From positions 124,001 through 188,000 of the forward strand of contig NZ_CP014327.1 in NCBI RefSeq assembly GCF_000812665.2: a stretch of DNA of 64,000 nt. Direction: 5' to 3'. This DNA comes from Falsihalocynthiibacter arcticus. GTDB taxonomy: Bacteria > Pseudomonadota > Alphaproteobacteria > Rhodobacterales > Rhodobacteraceae. The notes under the pieces are model-generated. The model saw only the letters and a list, made by a program, of their open reading frames with translations, made no database searches and had not been told where the DNA came from. Position numbers and translations under genes: made by a program. This document shows positions 1-8,904 of the stretch, in pieces (within the stretch, counting starts at the first letter, position 1; each line of letters opens with the position of its first letter).

Positions 1-381
1 TCTATTGTCGGTCGTTTTTTGGAGCATTCTCGAATTGTTTGTTTTGGGAATGGCCACGGCCTCCCCAGCAAAAAAGCCGAAGTCTATATTTCCTCCGCGG
101 ATTGGATGGGGCGCAACCTTGTGCGGCGCGTTGAAACTCTGGTTCAAATCACTAACGCGACAGTAAAGGCCCAGATTGTGAGCCAAATCATGGCCGCGAA
201 TATGGCGGATGTGGCGCAGAGTTGGATTTTGGCACCCGATGGGTCCTACACGCGCCCACCCCATGAAGGAGGCGGGATATCCTTCAACTGTCACCGCTTC
301 TTTATGGAGAATCCCTCGCTTTCAGGCAGGGGCAAAGCTGGGGCCGCAGATGTCCCAGAATTGGCGCATTCCAAAGATTGA
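1..381 (+). CDS. ppk: polyphosphate kinase, C-terminal part (gene starts before the window)
   Basis: The frame is open from base 1 to a TGA at 379-381, giving 126 residues of a protein whose start lies upstream. The visible part begins [12 protein letters not shown] and contains YISSADWM followed by RRVETL and [11 protein letters not shown], which is the C-terminal domain of polyphosphate kinase 1. The enzyme reversibly makes polyphosphate from ATP. The usual RNLDRRVE reads RNLVRRVE here, a mild departure. Ppx follows 50 bp downstream on the same strand, so this is the common ppk-ppx pair of polyphosphate synthesis and hydrolysis. The active-site histidines lie outside the window. Family assignment is firm. 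Confidence 0.9.
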   Translation, partial: SIVGRFLEHSRIVCFGNGHGLPSKKAEVYISSADWMGRNLVRRVETLVQITNATVKAQIVSQIMAANMADVAQSWILAPDGSYTRPPHEGGGISFNCHRFFMENPSLSGRGKAGAADVPELAHSKD

Positions 382-431
382 CAATATGCATATTCTAAAG
401 GCAAGGTGCCTAAGAATTGAAGGAGACACAC

Positions 432-1973
432 ATGAGTGACGTCGATTTGGCCGAAGATCTCTGGGGCCCATTTGGACGACCACTTTTCGAGTCCCCCTCT
501 GCACATGCGCTAAGGCGTGTAGGGGTGGTTGATGTTGGGTCAAACTCAGTTCGGCTTGTTGTTTTTGACGGCGCGGCGCGCAGCCCTGCTTACTTCTACA
601 ACGAAAAAATTATGTGTGGCCTTGGGGCCGGGCTCGGCGAAACCGGCCGCCTAAATCCCGAAGGACGAAAACGTGCCCTCGCTGCAATCAAGCGTTTCCA
701 GCGCCTTGCAGAGGGGATGAACATCGCACCGTTGACAGCCGTCGCCACGGCCGCGGTGCGAGAGGCGGAGGACGGCCCTGAGTTTCGGGAGGAGATAACT
801 CGGGAAACTGGCCTCCGCCTATTTGTCATCGACGGAAAAGAAGAAGCTCGCCTTTCAGCACAGGGCGTCCTGCTCGGCTGGCCTGAAGCCAAAGGGCTGG
901 TGTGTGACATTGGCGGCTCTTCGATGGAGCTTGCGGAACTGAAAGCCAGCGGCGTGGGCTATTGCGTTTCAAGCGACCTCGGCCCATTGAAACTCATGGG
1001 TTTCAAGACGAAAAAAAGCCAGAAGGCCCATATTAAATCCGTGATCGAAGACCTCCACAATCAAATGCCGATCACCGATAAGCGGCTTTTTCTCGTGGGA
1101 GGCTCTTGGCGGGCGATTGCGCGTTTAGACATGGAGCGGCGTAACTATCCACTTCCGGTTCTCCATGAATATCGGATGACACCAAGATCGGTACTCGATA
1201 CAGCAAAATGGATTGCCGAAAACGATCTCGATGATTTGGCAAGCCGCACCAATACATCGTCCGAACGTATGGCGCTGGTTCCGATCGCGAGCCAAGTCCT
1301 CAAACAATTGCTAAAAACGTTCAAACCAAAAGAAATCGCTATTTCCAGCTATGGAATCCGCGAAGGTATGCTCTATGAGCAAATGCCAAAACGGGTGCGG
1401 CGCCGTGACCCTTTAATCGAAGCCTGCCGATCCGCGGAGGCCAAAGATGCGCGTTCCCCCGGGTTTGGCCGCGAATTGTATGACTTCATCATGCCTCTCT
1501 ACAAATCTGCGCCCGAGGAAACCAAGCGACTCATTAAGGCGGCCTGTTTGCTTCATGATGTCAGTTGGCGCGCCCATCCGGATTTTCGCGGCGAGGTTTG
1601 TTTTGACAACACCACCCGCGCAAACCTAGGTGGTTTAAAACATCGCGAACGTATTTTTTTGGGGCTCGCCCTACTGCATCGCTACAAAAACAAAAGCGAA
1701 ACGTCACGCTTTGCCCCCTTGTTTGAAATGCTCACACCAAAGCAAAAAACCGACGCCGAGACCTTGGGCAAAGCCATGCGATTTGGGGCGATGTTTTGGA
1801 CCAAGCACCTGAATGCGGTTGCCAGTTTACGCTTTTACCCGAAGAAAAAAGAGTTGGTGCTGCATCTCGACCCCGAATATCAGGACTTGTTTGGGGAGGT
1901 TGCTGCTTCACGTTTCAATGCTTTGGCTTCAGCCCTAGAATCCAACGCCAGCGTGGAATTTTCTAAAGGTTAA
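432..1973 (+). CDS. ppx: Ppx/GppA exopolyphosphatase
   Basis: A 513-residue protein of the Ppx/GppA family, which hydrolyses polyphosphate or pppGpp. VDVGSNSVRLVVF near residues 34-46 is the phosphate-binding motif of the ASKHA fold, and CDIGGSSMEL near residue 160 is the second nucleotide-fold motif. The C-terminal half holds the helical HD-like domain (LLHDVSW). The start chosen is the ATG at 432, because AAGGAG lies 6 bp upstream; an in-frame TTG at 417 overlaps that ribosome site. It follows ppk by 50 bp, probably in one transcript. Its stop overlaps the convergent small gene by 4 bp. Exopolyphosphatase is more likely than GppA given the ppk neighbour. Confidence 0.92.
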   Translation: MSDVDLAEDLWGPFGRPLFESPSAHALRRVGVVDVGSNSVRLVVFDGAARSPAYFYNEKIMCGLGAGLGETGRLNPEGRKRALAAIKRFQRLAEGMNIAPLTAVATAAVREAEDGPEFREEITRETGLRLFVIDGKEEARLSAQGVLLGWPEAKGLVCDIGGSSMELAELKASGVGYCVSSDLGPLKLMGFKTKKSQKAHIKSVIEDLHNQMPITDKRLFLVGGSWRAIARLDMERRNYPLPVLHEYRMTPRSVLDTAKWIAENDLDDLASRTNTSSERMALVPIASQVLKQLLKTFKPKEIAISSYGIREGMLYEQMPKRVRRRDPLIEACRSAEAKDARSPGFGRELYDFIMPLYKSAPEETKRLIKAACLLHDVSWRAHPDFRGEVCFDNTTRANLGGLKHRERIFLGLALLHRYKNKSETSRFAPLFEMLTPKQKTDAETLGKAMRFGAMFWTKHLNAVASLRFYPKKKELVLHLDPEYQDLFGEVAASRFNALASALESNASVEFSKG

Positions 1974-2284
1974 AGTTCGATTTCCCCCTCCTTGAGAGGC
2001 CGAATACGACGGATGATAATGTCGCCGTTCGGCATTTTCTCGGGTGCTTCATAATTCCGGAAATCATCTATCATTTCAATGAGCTGCTGAACCTTTGGCC
2101 CAAGTTCATCGCTAAAGGTCTCAAAATCCTTCAAGGCAGGCTCGATTTGCGACAGCAATTCCTTGAACAATAGCTGCAACCCTTGCTCTAATAGATCAGC
2201 ACCATCGGGTTCTCCTTGCGGTTCCGCTACACTTGGAAACGCAACAAAAGAGGCTGCAACAATGGCAAAACAAAAATGTCTCAT
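1970..2284 (-). CDS. small secreted protein of unknown function
   Basis: A 104-residue protein with a clear Sec signal peptide (MRHFCFAIVAASFVAFPSVA, probably cut after VAEP or SVA). The mature part is acidic and predicted helical, with repeated amphipathic stretches (LLEQGLQLLFKELLSQI), and ends in GEIEL. AGGGTGA precedes the ATG. It sits tail to tail with ppx and about 40 bp downstream of the EEP gene on the same strand, so it may be cotranscribed with it. I do not recognise a named domain; proteins like this occur in other Rhodobacteraceae. A periplasmic location is inferred from the signal peptide. Confidence 0.75.
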   Translation of the reverse strand: MRHFCFAIVAASFVAFPSVAEPQGEPDGADLLEQGLQLLFKELLSQIEPALKDFETFSDELGPKVQQLIEMIDDFRNYEAPEKMPNGDIIIRRIRPLKEGEIEL

Positions 2285-2322
2285 GTTGTCACCCTAGCAA
2301 ATGATAGGTGATTCTTTAAGCG

Positions 2323-3332
2323 TTATAGATCAATGTCCAAAGACACTGGGAAATGGTCAGAAGCTGTTAGGAGTGCTTCGCGCAAAGGGAGATCACTATA
2401 GATTTTAGGATCATCAAACGGGTGCCAGATCCGCCAAACAGGTGCGTGTGCGCGTAACGTTTGCGGTACCATTATGTAATCAAGCAAAGAACCAAGATAG
2501 CGTTTTTCGTGGGCGATGTAGAACCGCGATGTTGTTGGAGTCCCGCCAAATTTCTGGGTAAGGCCAGCAGAGGCATGCGGATCAAAAAGGCAGTTATCCC
2601 CCCCTCACCCAAAACGACTTCCACTCCGGAACGGCCAAACAGTTTTTCATATTCATCCAAACCGGGACCGTCGTTAAAATCCCCCATGACCACGACGTCT
2701 TGCCCGCGCCCTAAGTGCTCAACAACGCGGCGTCGCACCCAAATGCATTGCGCCAATTGCTTGCGACGGTTCTCAATCGCAATGCGGATTTCTTCGTCTT
2801 TGTCCTTCGCGCCGTAAGGCGCCTTAGATTTTGCGTGCACACCAATAAGACGAAGCGTCTCTCCACTTTGTGTCGCAAGGGTTATTTCCAAGGGCGGCTT
2901 TGAAAAAACAATCGAATCTTCCATGCCGTCCACATCGACATCCATGTGAAATTCCTGATCAAACTGGGGAGAGAGAGGCGGCTCGCCCCCCAGTGGATCA
3001 TGAACGGCCGAGAGTTTCCTCGGATCATACATCAAGGCTATTTCTTGCTGGGTATCGTTGGAAAACCCGCACACACATTTGCTGGCTCTTAAGCCAAAAT
3101 CGGCGGAAAATTGTTCTAAAGCCGCGACTGTCGAGCGTTTCTTGTCAGTCTCGGGAGCCTCGATAACCATGACAGCATCCGCGTCCAGCGACTGAAATAC
3201 CCTGCCTAACGCCTCGATTTGCTCCCGACGGGATGTCTTGTATCGTCGCGAAGGCTCCTCATCATACAGCAATTTGTTGTCGCGGCTAAACAGAGCCGAA
3301 AACCACTCCGTATTATAGGTCGCAAGGCGCAT
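2323..3332 (-). CDS. endonuclease/exonuclease/phosphatase family protein, frame broken at a 7-C run
   Basis: A metal-dependent EEP-fold hydrolase of about 336 residues if one base is restored. The first frame starts at the ATG at 3332 (MRLATYNTEWF) and carries VIEAPE, GVHAKSK and GDFNDGPG, all typical of this fold. It then loses the pattern after EGG. Reading on one base further from the C run at 2598-2604 gives DNCLFDPHASAG and finally SDHFPVSLDIDL, the essential SDH(F/W)P motif, ending at a TAA at 2323-2325. The intact downstream coding sequence shows a recent event or a read error. The substrate cannot be told. Its start overlaps the stop of the upstream TerB-DnaJ gene (TAATG), so the two form an operon. 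Confidence 0.8.
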
Positions 3333-4012
3333 TAAGCGGCGTCCCTTTTTAGCTCTTCCCACGCGTGGTTGATCGCGATCAGGCGTTTTTCTGCCAGTTT
3401 CACAGCTTCGACGGGCACGCCCCGTGCGATCAGGCGATCTGGGTGCGTTTCGCGCACCAAATCGCGCCATGCTTTTCGAATCTCTGCTTGTGAATTTGCG
3501 GGTGAAACGCCAAGGACATCATGAGGGTCAGGCTCTGCATCAGGAACAAACCGCGCCCTCAATCCGCGGAACTCACGGTCATCCATCTCAAATATTCTTG
3601 CCACTTCGACGAGGAATTCATCTTCGAAAGGGTGGTATTCCCCATCGGCCATAGCAATGTAAAACAACCCTTCCATGAGGTCACAAAGGGCGGTGTGGTC
3701 GGCCTCAAACATGCGCCGGATGCGTTTGGCATAGTCCTGAAAACCAGCGGTATCCGTCCGCGCCATGTTGAAAACACGGGCTGCATTTGCTTCGTCTTCA
3801 GGGGAAATGTGGAAAACTTCGCGAAAAGCCGCAACTTCGTCGCGCGTGACCTGTCCGTCCGCCTTCGCCATTTTTGCCCCCAAGGCAATCACTGCGATCG
3901 TAAAACCAACGCTACGTTCAGGAGGGGCGCTCAGCCGATCGAAAACTTCGTAGAGGCTTTCGCCCTTAGAAAGGGCCGATAGTGCGTCGGCAATACGGGT
4001 CCAAATCGACAT
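3332..4012 (-). CDS. TerB-DnaJ domain protein (DjlA-like co-chaperone)
   Basis: A 226-residue protein with an N-terminal TerB-like helical domain (about residues 30-150, with two acidic repeats, AKADGQVTRDE and AMADGEYHPFE, each like an EF-hand-style metal site). A C-terminal J domain (about 160-226) contains the HPD tripeptide in RETHPDRL, needed to stimulate Hsp70 ATPase. Domain order matches DjlA, but there is no N-terminal membrane anchor, so it is probably cytosolic. It overlaps the EEP gene by one base and is probably the first gene of that operon. The role is inferred from domain content; the Hsp70 partner is not in the window. Confidence 0.85.
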   Translation of the reverse strand: MSIWTRIADALSALSKGESLYEVFDRLSAPPERSVGFTIAVIALGAKMAKADGQVTRDEVAAFREVFHISPEDEANAARVFNMARTDTAGFQDYAKRIRRMFEADHTALCDLMEGLFYIAMADGEYHPFEDEFLVEVARIFEMDDREFRGLRARFVPDAEPDPHDVLGVSPANSQAEIRKAWRDLVRETHPDRLIARGVPVEAVKLAEKRLIAINHAWEELKRDAA

Positions 4013-4050
4013 AGTGAATAACCTATCAGATCAAATGATTAATGTCAGGG

Positions 4051-4536
4051 CTATAGGCGCTTTTGCATCAGCACAAGATCAAACCAGCGGTCAAATTTTC
4101 TCCCAACTTCAGGAAGACGCGCGATTTCACTATAGCCGATGGCTGCGTGGAAAAGAACTGCTGCGGTATTATCTGCGGAAACGCCTGCAATCATTGAATG
4201 CATTCCCCTGTTTTTCGCATGTTTCTCAATAACTTGTAAAAGAGATCGTCCAATCCCAAGTCCAGAGTTCCCCTCGCCAACGATGACCGTATGTTCGACG
4301 GTAAACCTATACCCGTTCCCGCCTCGAAATTGGCCATACGTCGCAAATCCTAAAATCCTTCCGTCTAGTTCGGAGACGATAAACGGCTCCATAGCATTTT
4401 CTTTCTGTTCCAGGAGGGCAACCATGTCGGCCTGCGTCTTTTGCTGGGAGTTGAATGTAAAAACGCTGTCGCGGATGATCGGATTCCAGATGTCTAGAAT
4501 TGTGTCGATATCAAGTGGAGTGGCTATGCGGATCAT
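4051..4536 (-). CDS. GNAT family N-acetyltransferase
   Basis: A 161-residue GNAT protein of the phosphinothricin/methionine-sulfoximine acetyltransferase type. It opens with IRIATPLDIDTILDIWN and has the acetyl-CoA loop in GEGNSGLGIGRSLLQVIE and the family-typical late segment AAVLFHAAIGYSEIARLPEVG. It transfers acetyl from acetyl-CoA to a small amine. The substrate is not determined; amino-acid analogues are usual for this branch. Its ATG overlaps the stop of the upstream VOC gene by 4 bp (ATGA), so both are translated from one message, itself probably continuing from methylmalonyl-CoA mutase. Confidence 0.85.
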   Translation of the reverse strand: MIRIATPLDIDTILDIWNPIIRDSVFTFNSQQKTQADMVALLEQKENAMEPFIVSELDGRILGFATYGQFRGGNGYRFTVEHTVIVGEGNSGLGIGRSLLQVIEKHAKNRGMHSMIAGVSADNTAAVLFHAAIGYSEIARLPEVGRKFDRWFDLVLMQKRL

Positions 4537-5153
4537 TTGAGAGTGCGCTCACCGGTAGGTGTTTCAATTGATATTGCGAAGGCCGGTATGTCACCCTGTA
4601 CAAACCGAATTCCTTTTGGTGGCTGAAGAGGTTCAAGGGACGATGAGAGTTCGGTGGTATTTGGGTGTTGAATTGTTGCGTACAAAAAACGGCAGTTCAC
4701 ATCCGCCAATTCAGAAGCGGGATGGGCGTTGCCATGCCATTGAATGAGCGCAGGAAAGCACCCGTCATACGGAAGCTTTCCGTCTGCGGGAACGGCCATA
4801 TCCCACCGGTATTTTCCGCGCTCAAAGGCCATCGGCTGCCCAACATTTTCAGGGGAATTTGCAATGGCGGCTTTTAGGTCATTTGTTCTGCAGATCCAGT
4901 TAGTGACGCGCGGATTTCCAGAGAAGGAATCAAGATCGAACCACCTCGGATGAGGGGGGCGCGGCGCGTTTGGATCTACCGAAATGACTTCGAGATAGAT
5001 ATTTGGCCCGAGTGAAAGCAGCCGGTTGTGTGTTCCCATTTTGGGGTGTTGCCCCTGCCCTAACAACGCAATTCCCAATGTGTCTTGCACATATTCCACC
5101 CCCTGTGAAAGGGTTTCACAGGCAATTGCAAAGTGATCTATTTCAAGCGGCAT
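4533..5153 (-). CDS. VOC superfamily protein (glyoxalase-like domain)
   Basis: A 206-residue protein. MPLEIDHFAIACETL opens a vicinal-oxygen-chelate fold with a first metal-ligand histidine, and LGPNIYLEVI supplies the usual glutamate. The long insert with PHPRWFDLD is typical of the glyoxalase_3 type domain. The start at 5153 was chosen because the family begins at MPLEIDHF; a longer open frame to 5273 runs into the 3' end of the mutase gene. It lies 58 bp downstream of methylmalonyl-CoA mutase and overlaps the GNAT gene by 4 bp. It is too divergent to be the methylmalonyl-CoA epimerase, which is at 58579-58983. Substrate unknown. Confidence 0.78.
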   Translation of the reverse strand: MPLEIDHFAIACETLSQGVEYVQDTLGIALLGQGQHPKMGTHNRLLSLGPNIYLEVISVDPNAPRPPHPRWFDLDSFSGNPRVTNWICRTNDLKAAIANSPENVGQPMAFERGKYRWDMAVPADGKLPYDGCFPALIQWHGNAHPASELADVNCRFLYATIQHPNTTELSSSLEPLQPPKGIRFVQGDIPAFAISIETPTGERTLK

Positions 5154-5211
5154 AATTTTCAATCCTGTGGCAAAGGGGCGTTCTTTGATGACGCCCCCTT
5201 CAATAAATGCC

Positions 5212-7334
5212 TCAGGGTTTAATGAGACGCAATATTTCTTGTGCGGCCTGTGGAATATTTGTGCCGGGGCCAAATATTGCCTTCACACCTGATTTATAAA
5301 GGAAATCATAGTCTTGTTGCGGAATTACGCCCCCACAAATGACAATAATTTCTTCGGCCCCCTGCGCTTTCAGAGCCTCGATAAGTTTAGGCGCAAGTGT
5401 TTTATGCCCCGCAGCTTGGCTGGAAATCCCGACGATGTGTACGTCGTTGTCGATCGCATCCTGTGCAGCCTCTTCCGGCGTTTGAAACAACGGCCCGACG
5501 TCCACATCAAACCCAATATCCGCAAAAGCAGTAGCAATAACTTTTGCCCCACGGTCATGACCATCCTGCCCCATTTTGACGACCAACATCCGAGGACGGC
5601 GACCTGCTTCCTGAGCGAAATCATCAACCGATTTTTGAATTGCGGCAAAATTTTCGTCACCAGCATATGCTGCGCCATAGACGCCAGAGAGGGTTTTAAC
5701 TTCCGCCCTATGACGCCCAAATGTTTTTTCCATAGCCATGGATATTTCTCCCACAGTAGCCCGCGCCCGCGCCGCGTCGACGGCAAGCGCAAGCAAATTC
5801 CCCTCACCCGTTTTCGCCCCTGTTCAAGCGCCGCGAGGGCGTTTTCACAGGCGGCGGCATCACGGCTCTGCCGGATGCTTGCGAGCCGCGCAACTTGTTC
5901 GACCCGAACGGCCACGCTATCCACATCTAAGATATCGATTGGGTCCTCTTGCGTTAAACGGAATTTGTTCACTCCAACGATCACGTCGTCACCACGATCA
6001 ACCGCTGCCTGACGTCGCGCCGCGGCTTCTTCAATGCGCAGCTTTGGCATCCCAGTGGCAACGGCTTTTGTCATACCGCCCATCTCGTCGATTTCTTGGA
6101 TTAGTTTCCAAGCTTCATCGGCCAAATCGGAGGTTAGTTTTTCTACATAGTAAGACCCTGCCAACGGATCGACGACATTCGTAACACCCGTTTCATTTTG
6201 CAAAATCAATTGGGTGTTGCGTGCGATGCGGGACGAAAAATCTGTAGGCAAAGCAATCGCTTCATCAAAGGAGTTCGTATGCAAGGATTGCGTACCCCCC
6301 AATACCGCGCTCATTGCCTCATAGGCTGTGCGGACGATATTGTTGTAGGGATCTTGTTCTTGAAGGCTCACTCCAGACGTTTGACAATGGGTCCGAAGCA
6401 TCAATGAATTCTCCTTCTTTGGCGCGAATTCTGACATGATTTTGTGCCACAAGAAGCGCGCAGCGCGTAACTTCGCGGCCTCCATGAAAAAATTCATCCC
6501 AATGGCGAAAAAGAAGGACAGGCGGGGGGCAAAATCATCAACGTCTAACCCCTTGGCAATAGCGGCTTTGACGTATTCCTTGCCGTCAGCGAGAGTAAAA
6601 GCGAGTTCTTGAACAAGGTTCGCGCCGGCCTCTTGCATGTGGTATCCAGAGATCGAAATTGAATTGAATTTCGGCATTTTTTGGCTGGTGAATTCGATAA
6701 TATCACTGACAATGCGCATGCTCGGTTCGGGCGGGTATATATAGGTGTTGCGCACCATGAACTCTTTGAGAATGTCATTTTGGATGGTGCCCGAAAGTTG
6801 GCTACGATCCACACCCTGTTCCTCACCAGCTACGATAAAGCTCGCCAAAACGGGAATAACTGCACCGTTCATAGTCATGGAAACACTGACTTTATCCAGC
6901 TCAATCCCGTCAAAAAGGATCTTCATATCCTCGACAGAGTCAATCGCCACGCCAGCCTTGCCGACGTCCCCCTCGACGCGCGGATGATCACTGTCGTACC
7001 CGCGGTGGGTTGCCAAATCGAAGGCCACCGAGACACCCTGCTGTCCAGAAGCGAGCGCCTTTCGGTAAAACGCATTGCTCTCTTTGGCCGTTGAAAAACC
7101 AGCATACTGGCGGATGGTCCAAGGGCGCCCCGCATACATTGTTGCCTTCGGGCCGCGCGTAAAGGGTGCTGCTCCGGGCACGCCACCGAGGTGGTCCAAT
7201 CCCTCCAAATCCTCCGCCGTGTAGAGCGGCTTTACGGTAATTCCCTCAGGGGTATTCCATGTCAGATCATCAATTGGTCGCCCACGCAATTCGCGGGCGG
7301 CGAGTTCAGACCATGCGTCTTTCTTCTCTGTCAT
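5212..7334 (-). CDS. scpA: methylmalonyl-CoA mutase, frame broken between catalytic and B12 domains
   Basis: Adenosylcobalamin-dependent mutase converting (R)-methylmalonyl-CoA to succinyl-CoA, the last step of propionate assimilation. The first frame (from the ATG at 7334, preceded by GAGGACA) holds the TIM-barrel domain with [15 protein letters not shown] and [12 protein letters not shown]. It drifts off after AALEQG and ends at 5370. One extra G in the 4-base run (plus-strand C at 5817-5820) continues as [20 protein letters not shown] and reaches the B12-binding DGHDRGA motif, ending in RLIKP at 5212. The repaired length is about 707 residues, normal for the alphaproteobacterial homodimeric enzyme. 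The start overlaps the upstream sulfotransferase-like gene by 29 bp. Confidence 0.93.
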
Positions 7335-8259
7335 TGGGGTGTCCTCTTAGGTAGGCGGGCTTGTTGTCCGCAACATCCTGACTGTCAGTCAATTTATCGA
7401 AACGCTGATGTTTCCCAGCGGTTTCACTATAGGATATCAAAGTGTCGTTATTGGTTTTTAACCACTCAAGGTCTTCGTGATATTGGGCGCGCAGCACTTG
7501 CCTATGGTGGTTCTGAAATGGTGGCCAATTCGTGCCCGAAATCACAGGGGTATTGCGCTCAATCAGGGCCCTTGAAATAGCCTGCCTATTGGGCGCTGCG
7601 TTGACCCAAGGCGCGTTTGCGCGTGAGGGTTGGAACGTTGCACCCGTCATGAGCGCTATTTGGCGAACCGGATGACCCGCCATAGCTTCAAACGGCCAAA
7701 CAAGGACTTCGGCGGAGGGAAAAACCGCCCTCGCCTCGCTGATAAGTGTTTTCCAGCGCCGGGGCTGTGTCACGAGCCGATCCACGGTATTTTCACTAGG
7801 AATAGCCAGTCCACGTGGGATCGCATGTGCCAACGCTGAGGTCCAATAACCTTCATAGGAACGTAATGAAAAAGAGATTTGGCAGCAATGATCGCCAAAA
7901 GCATCAAAGAATCGTGAGAGCCGCGGCTGAAAGTTGGGATACAGGCGTTCGCTTTGGAGGTTTTGCATCATTGTGCCGATCATCGAAGGCTCGCTCACGA
8001 TGAGTTGATGCACGCCAGATTTTTCCAGCCGATCCAGTTCCATACGAATAAGTTGTGTCGCACGGTCGCGACGGCGTGGCGTATCGGGCATGATGCTGTT
8101 TTTATGGGCCATAAGACCGGAAAACAGGCCACTTCTGATGCGGTCGGCCCCCCAAAAAGCGACGCGCTGCTCGCGTGCTTCGTCTTTGTTTTGCTCAAAA
8201 AAAACGGCCAAGCTTGCTGTCGCGGTGCGATGCGCACCGACGTGGAGAATGACATCCAT
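7306..8259 (-). CDS. sulfotransferase-like protein
   Basis: A 317-residue protein starting [17 protein letters not shown], which resembles the PAPS 5'-phosphosulfate-binding loop of sulfotransferases (HVGxHKTGTTSL type) at the extreme N terminus. Later segments ([21 protein letters not shown]) resemble the 3'-phosphate-binding region. The start at 8259 follows AAAGGAAGAACAG; an upstream ATG at 8325 in the same frame has no ribosome site. It overlaps the mutase start by 29 bp, suggesting translational coupling. Any link to propionate metabolism is unknown. The acceptor is unknown, and the family call rests on the N-terminal loop. Confidence 0.62.
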   Translation of the reverse strand: MDVILHVGAHRTATASLAVFFEQNKDEAREQRVAFWGADRIRSGLFSGLMAHKNSIMPDTPRRRDRATQLIRMELDRLEKSGVHQLIVSEPSMIGTMMQNLQSERLYPNFQPRLSRFFDAFGDHCCQISFSLRSYEGYWTSALAHAIPRGLAIPSENTVDRLVTQPRRWKTLISEARAVFPSAEVLVWPFEAMAGHPVRQIALMTGATFQPSRANAPWVNAAPNRQAISRALIERNTPVISGTNWPPFQNHHRQVLRAQYHEDLEWLKTNNDTLISYSETAGKHQRFDKLTDSQDVADNKPAYLRGHPNDREERRMV

Positions 8260-8439
8260 TCTGTTCTTCCTTTTACCAAACAGGCGGGCCCCCAGGCGCC
8301 GCGCATATGTGATCAGGAATAACATTACAGACGATCCGTAATCATAGGATTAACAGGAAAAAAACCACAAGACCGCCACCACTGCCCCTGTGCAAACGCC
8401 TCAAGAGTGCCTATGTTTGTTACTAACGGAAGGCGACAC

Positions 8440-8892
8440 ATGAAAATTTTAACTTTAGTTTTCCTTGCAGTAGCGGGGGTTTTTTCTTCGGCTTTAGCCC
8501 AAGACGTACGGCCTTTTGAACCCATTGACGCACAGGATACGACGCTGGAAGACCTAAAATGGGTTTCGCGTCCAATTTTGCTCTTTGCAATGCGTCCCGA
8601 TGATCCACAAATTGTGCGCCAACTGGAAATGCTGCAAGAGCAGTGGCCAGCCCTTGTTGCCCGCGATGTAGTGGTGGTGGTCGACACCGATCCCACGGCA
8701 GAAAGTGATGTACGTATAGCCATCCGTCCCCACGGGTTTATGATGGTTCTGATGGACAAAGATGGCACGATTGCACAACGCAAACCCCATCCGTGGAGTG
8801 CACGAGAATTGATCCGTGCAATCGATAAAATGCCCCTACGCCTAGAAGAAGAAAAAGAACGTCGTGTCGTTAATCCTCGAGCTTTGCAGTAA
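8440..8892 (+). CDS. DUF4174 family secreted protein
   Basis: A 150-residue protein with a Sec signal peptide (MKILTLVFLAVAGVFSSALA, cut before QDVRPF). The mature part has the thioredoxin-like layout of DUF4174: DLKWVSRPILLFA, then VVVVVDTDP, then GFMMVLMDKDGTIAQRKP. No CxxC is visible, so redox activity is not implied. The start at 8440 is set by GGAAGG eight bases upstream; an earlier ATG at 8413 would destroy the signal peptide. It is divergent from the sulfotransferase-like gene and convergent with pccA, with 12 bp between stops. Function unknown. Confidence 0.82.
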   Translation: MKILTLVFLAVAGVFSSALAQDVRPFEPIDAQDTTLEDLKWVSRPILLFAMRPDDPQIVRQLEMLQEQWPALVARDVVVVVDTDPTAESDVRIAIRPHGFMMVLMDKDGTIAQRKPHPWSARELIRAIDKMPLRLEEEKERRVVNPRALQ

Positions 8893-8904
8893 GGGGCATC
8901 CACT

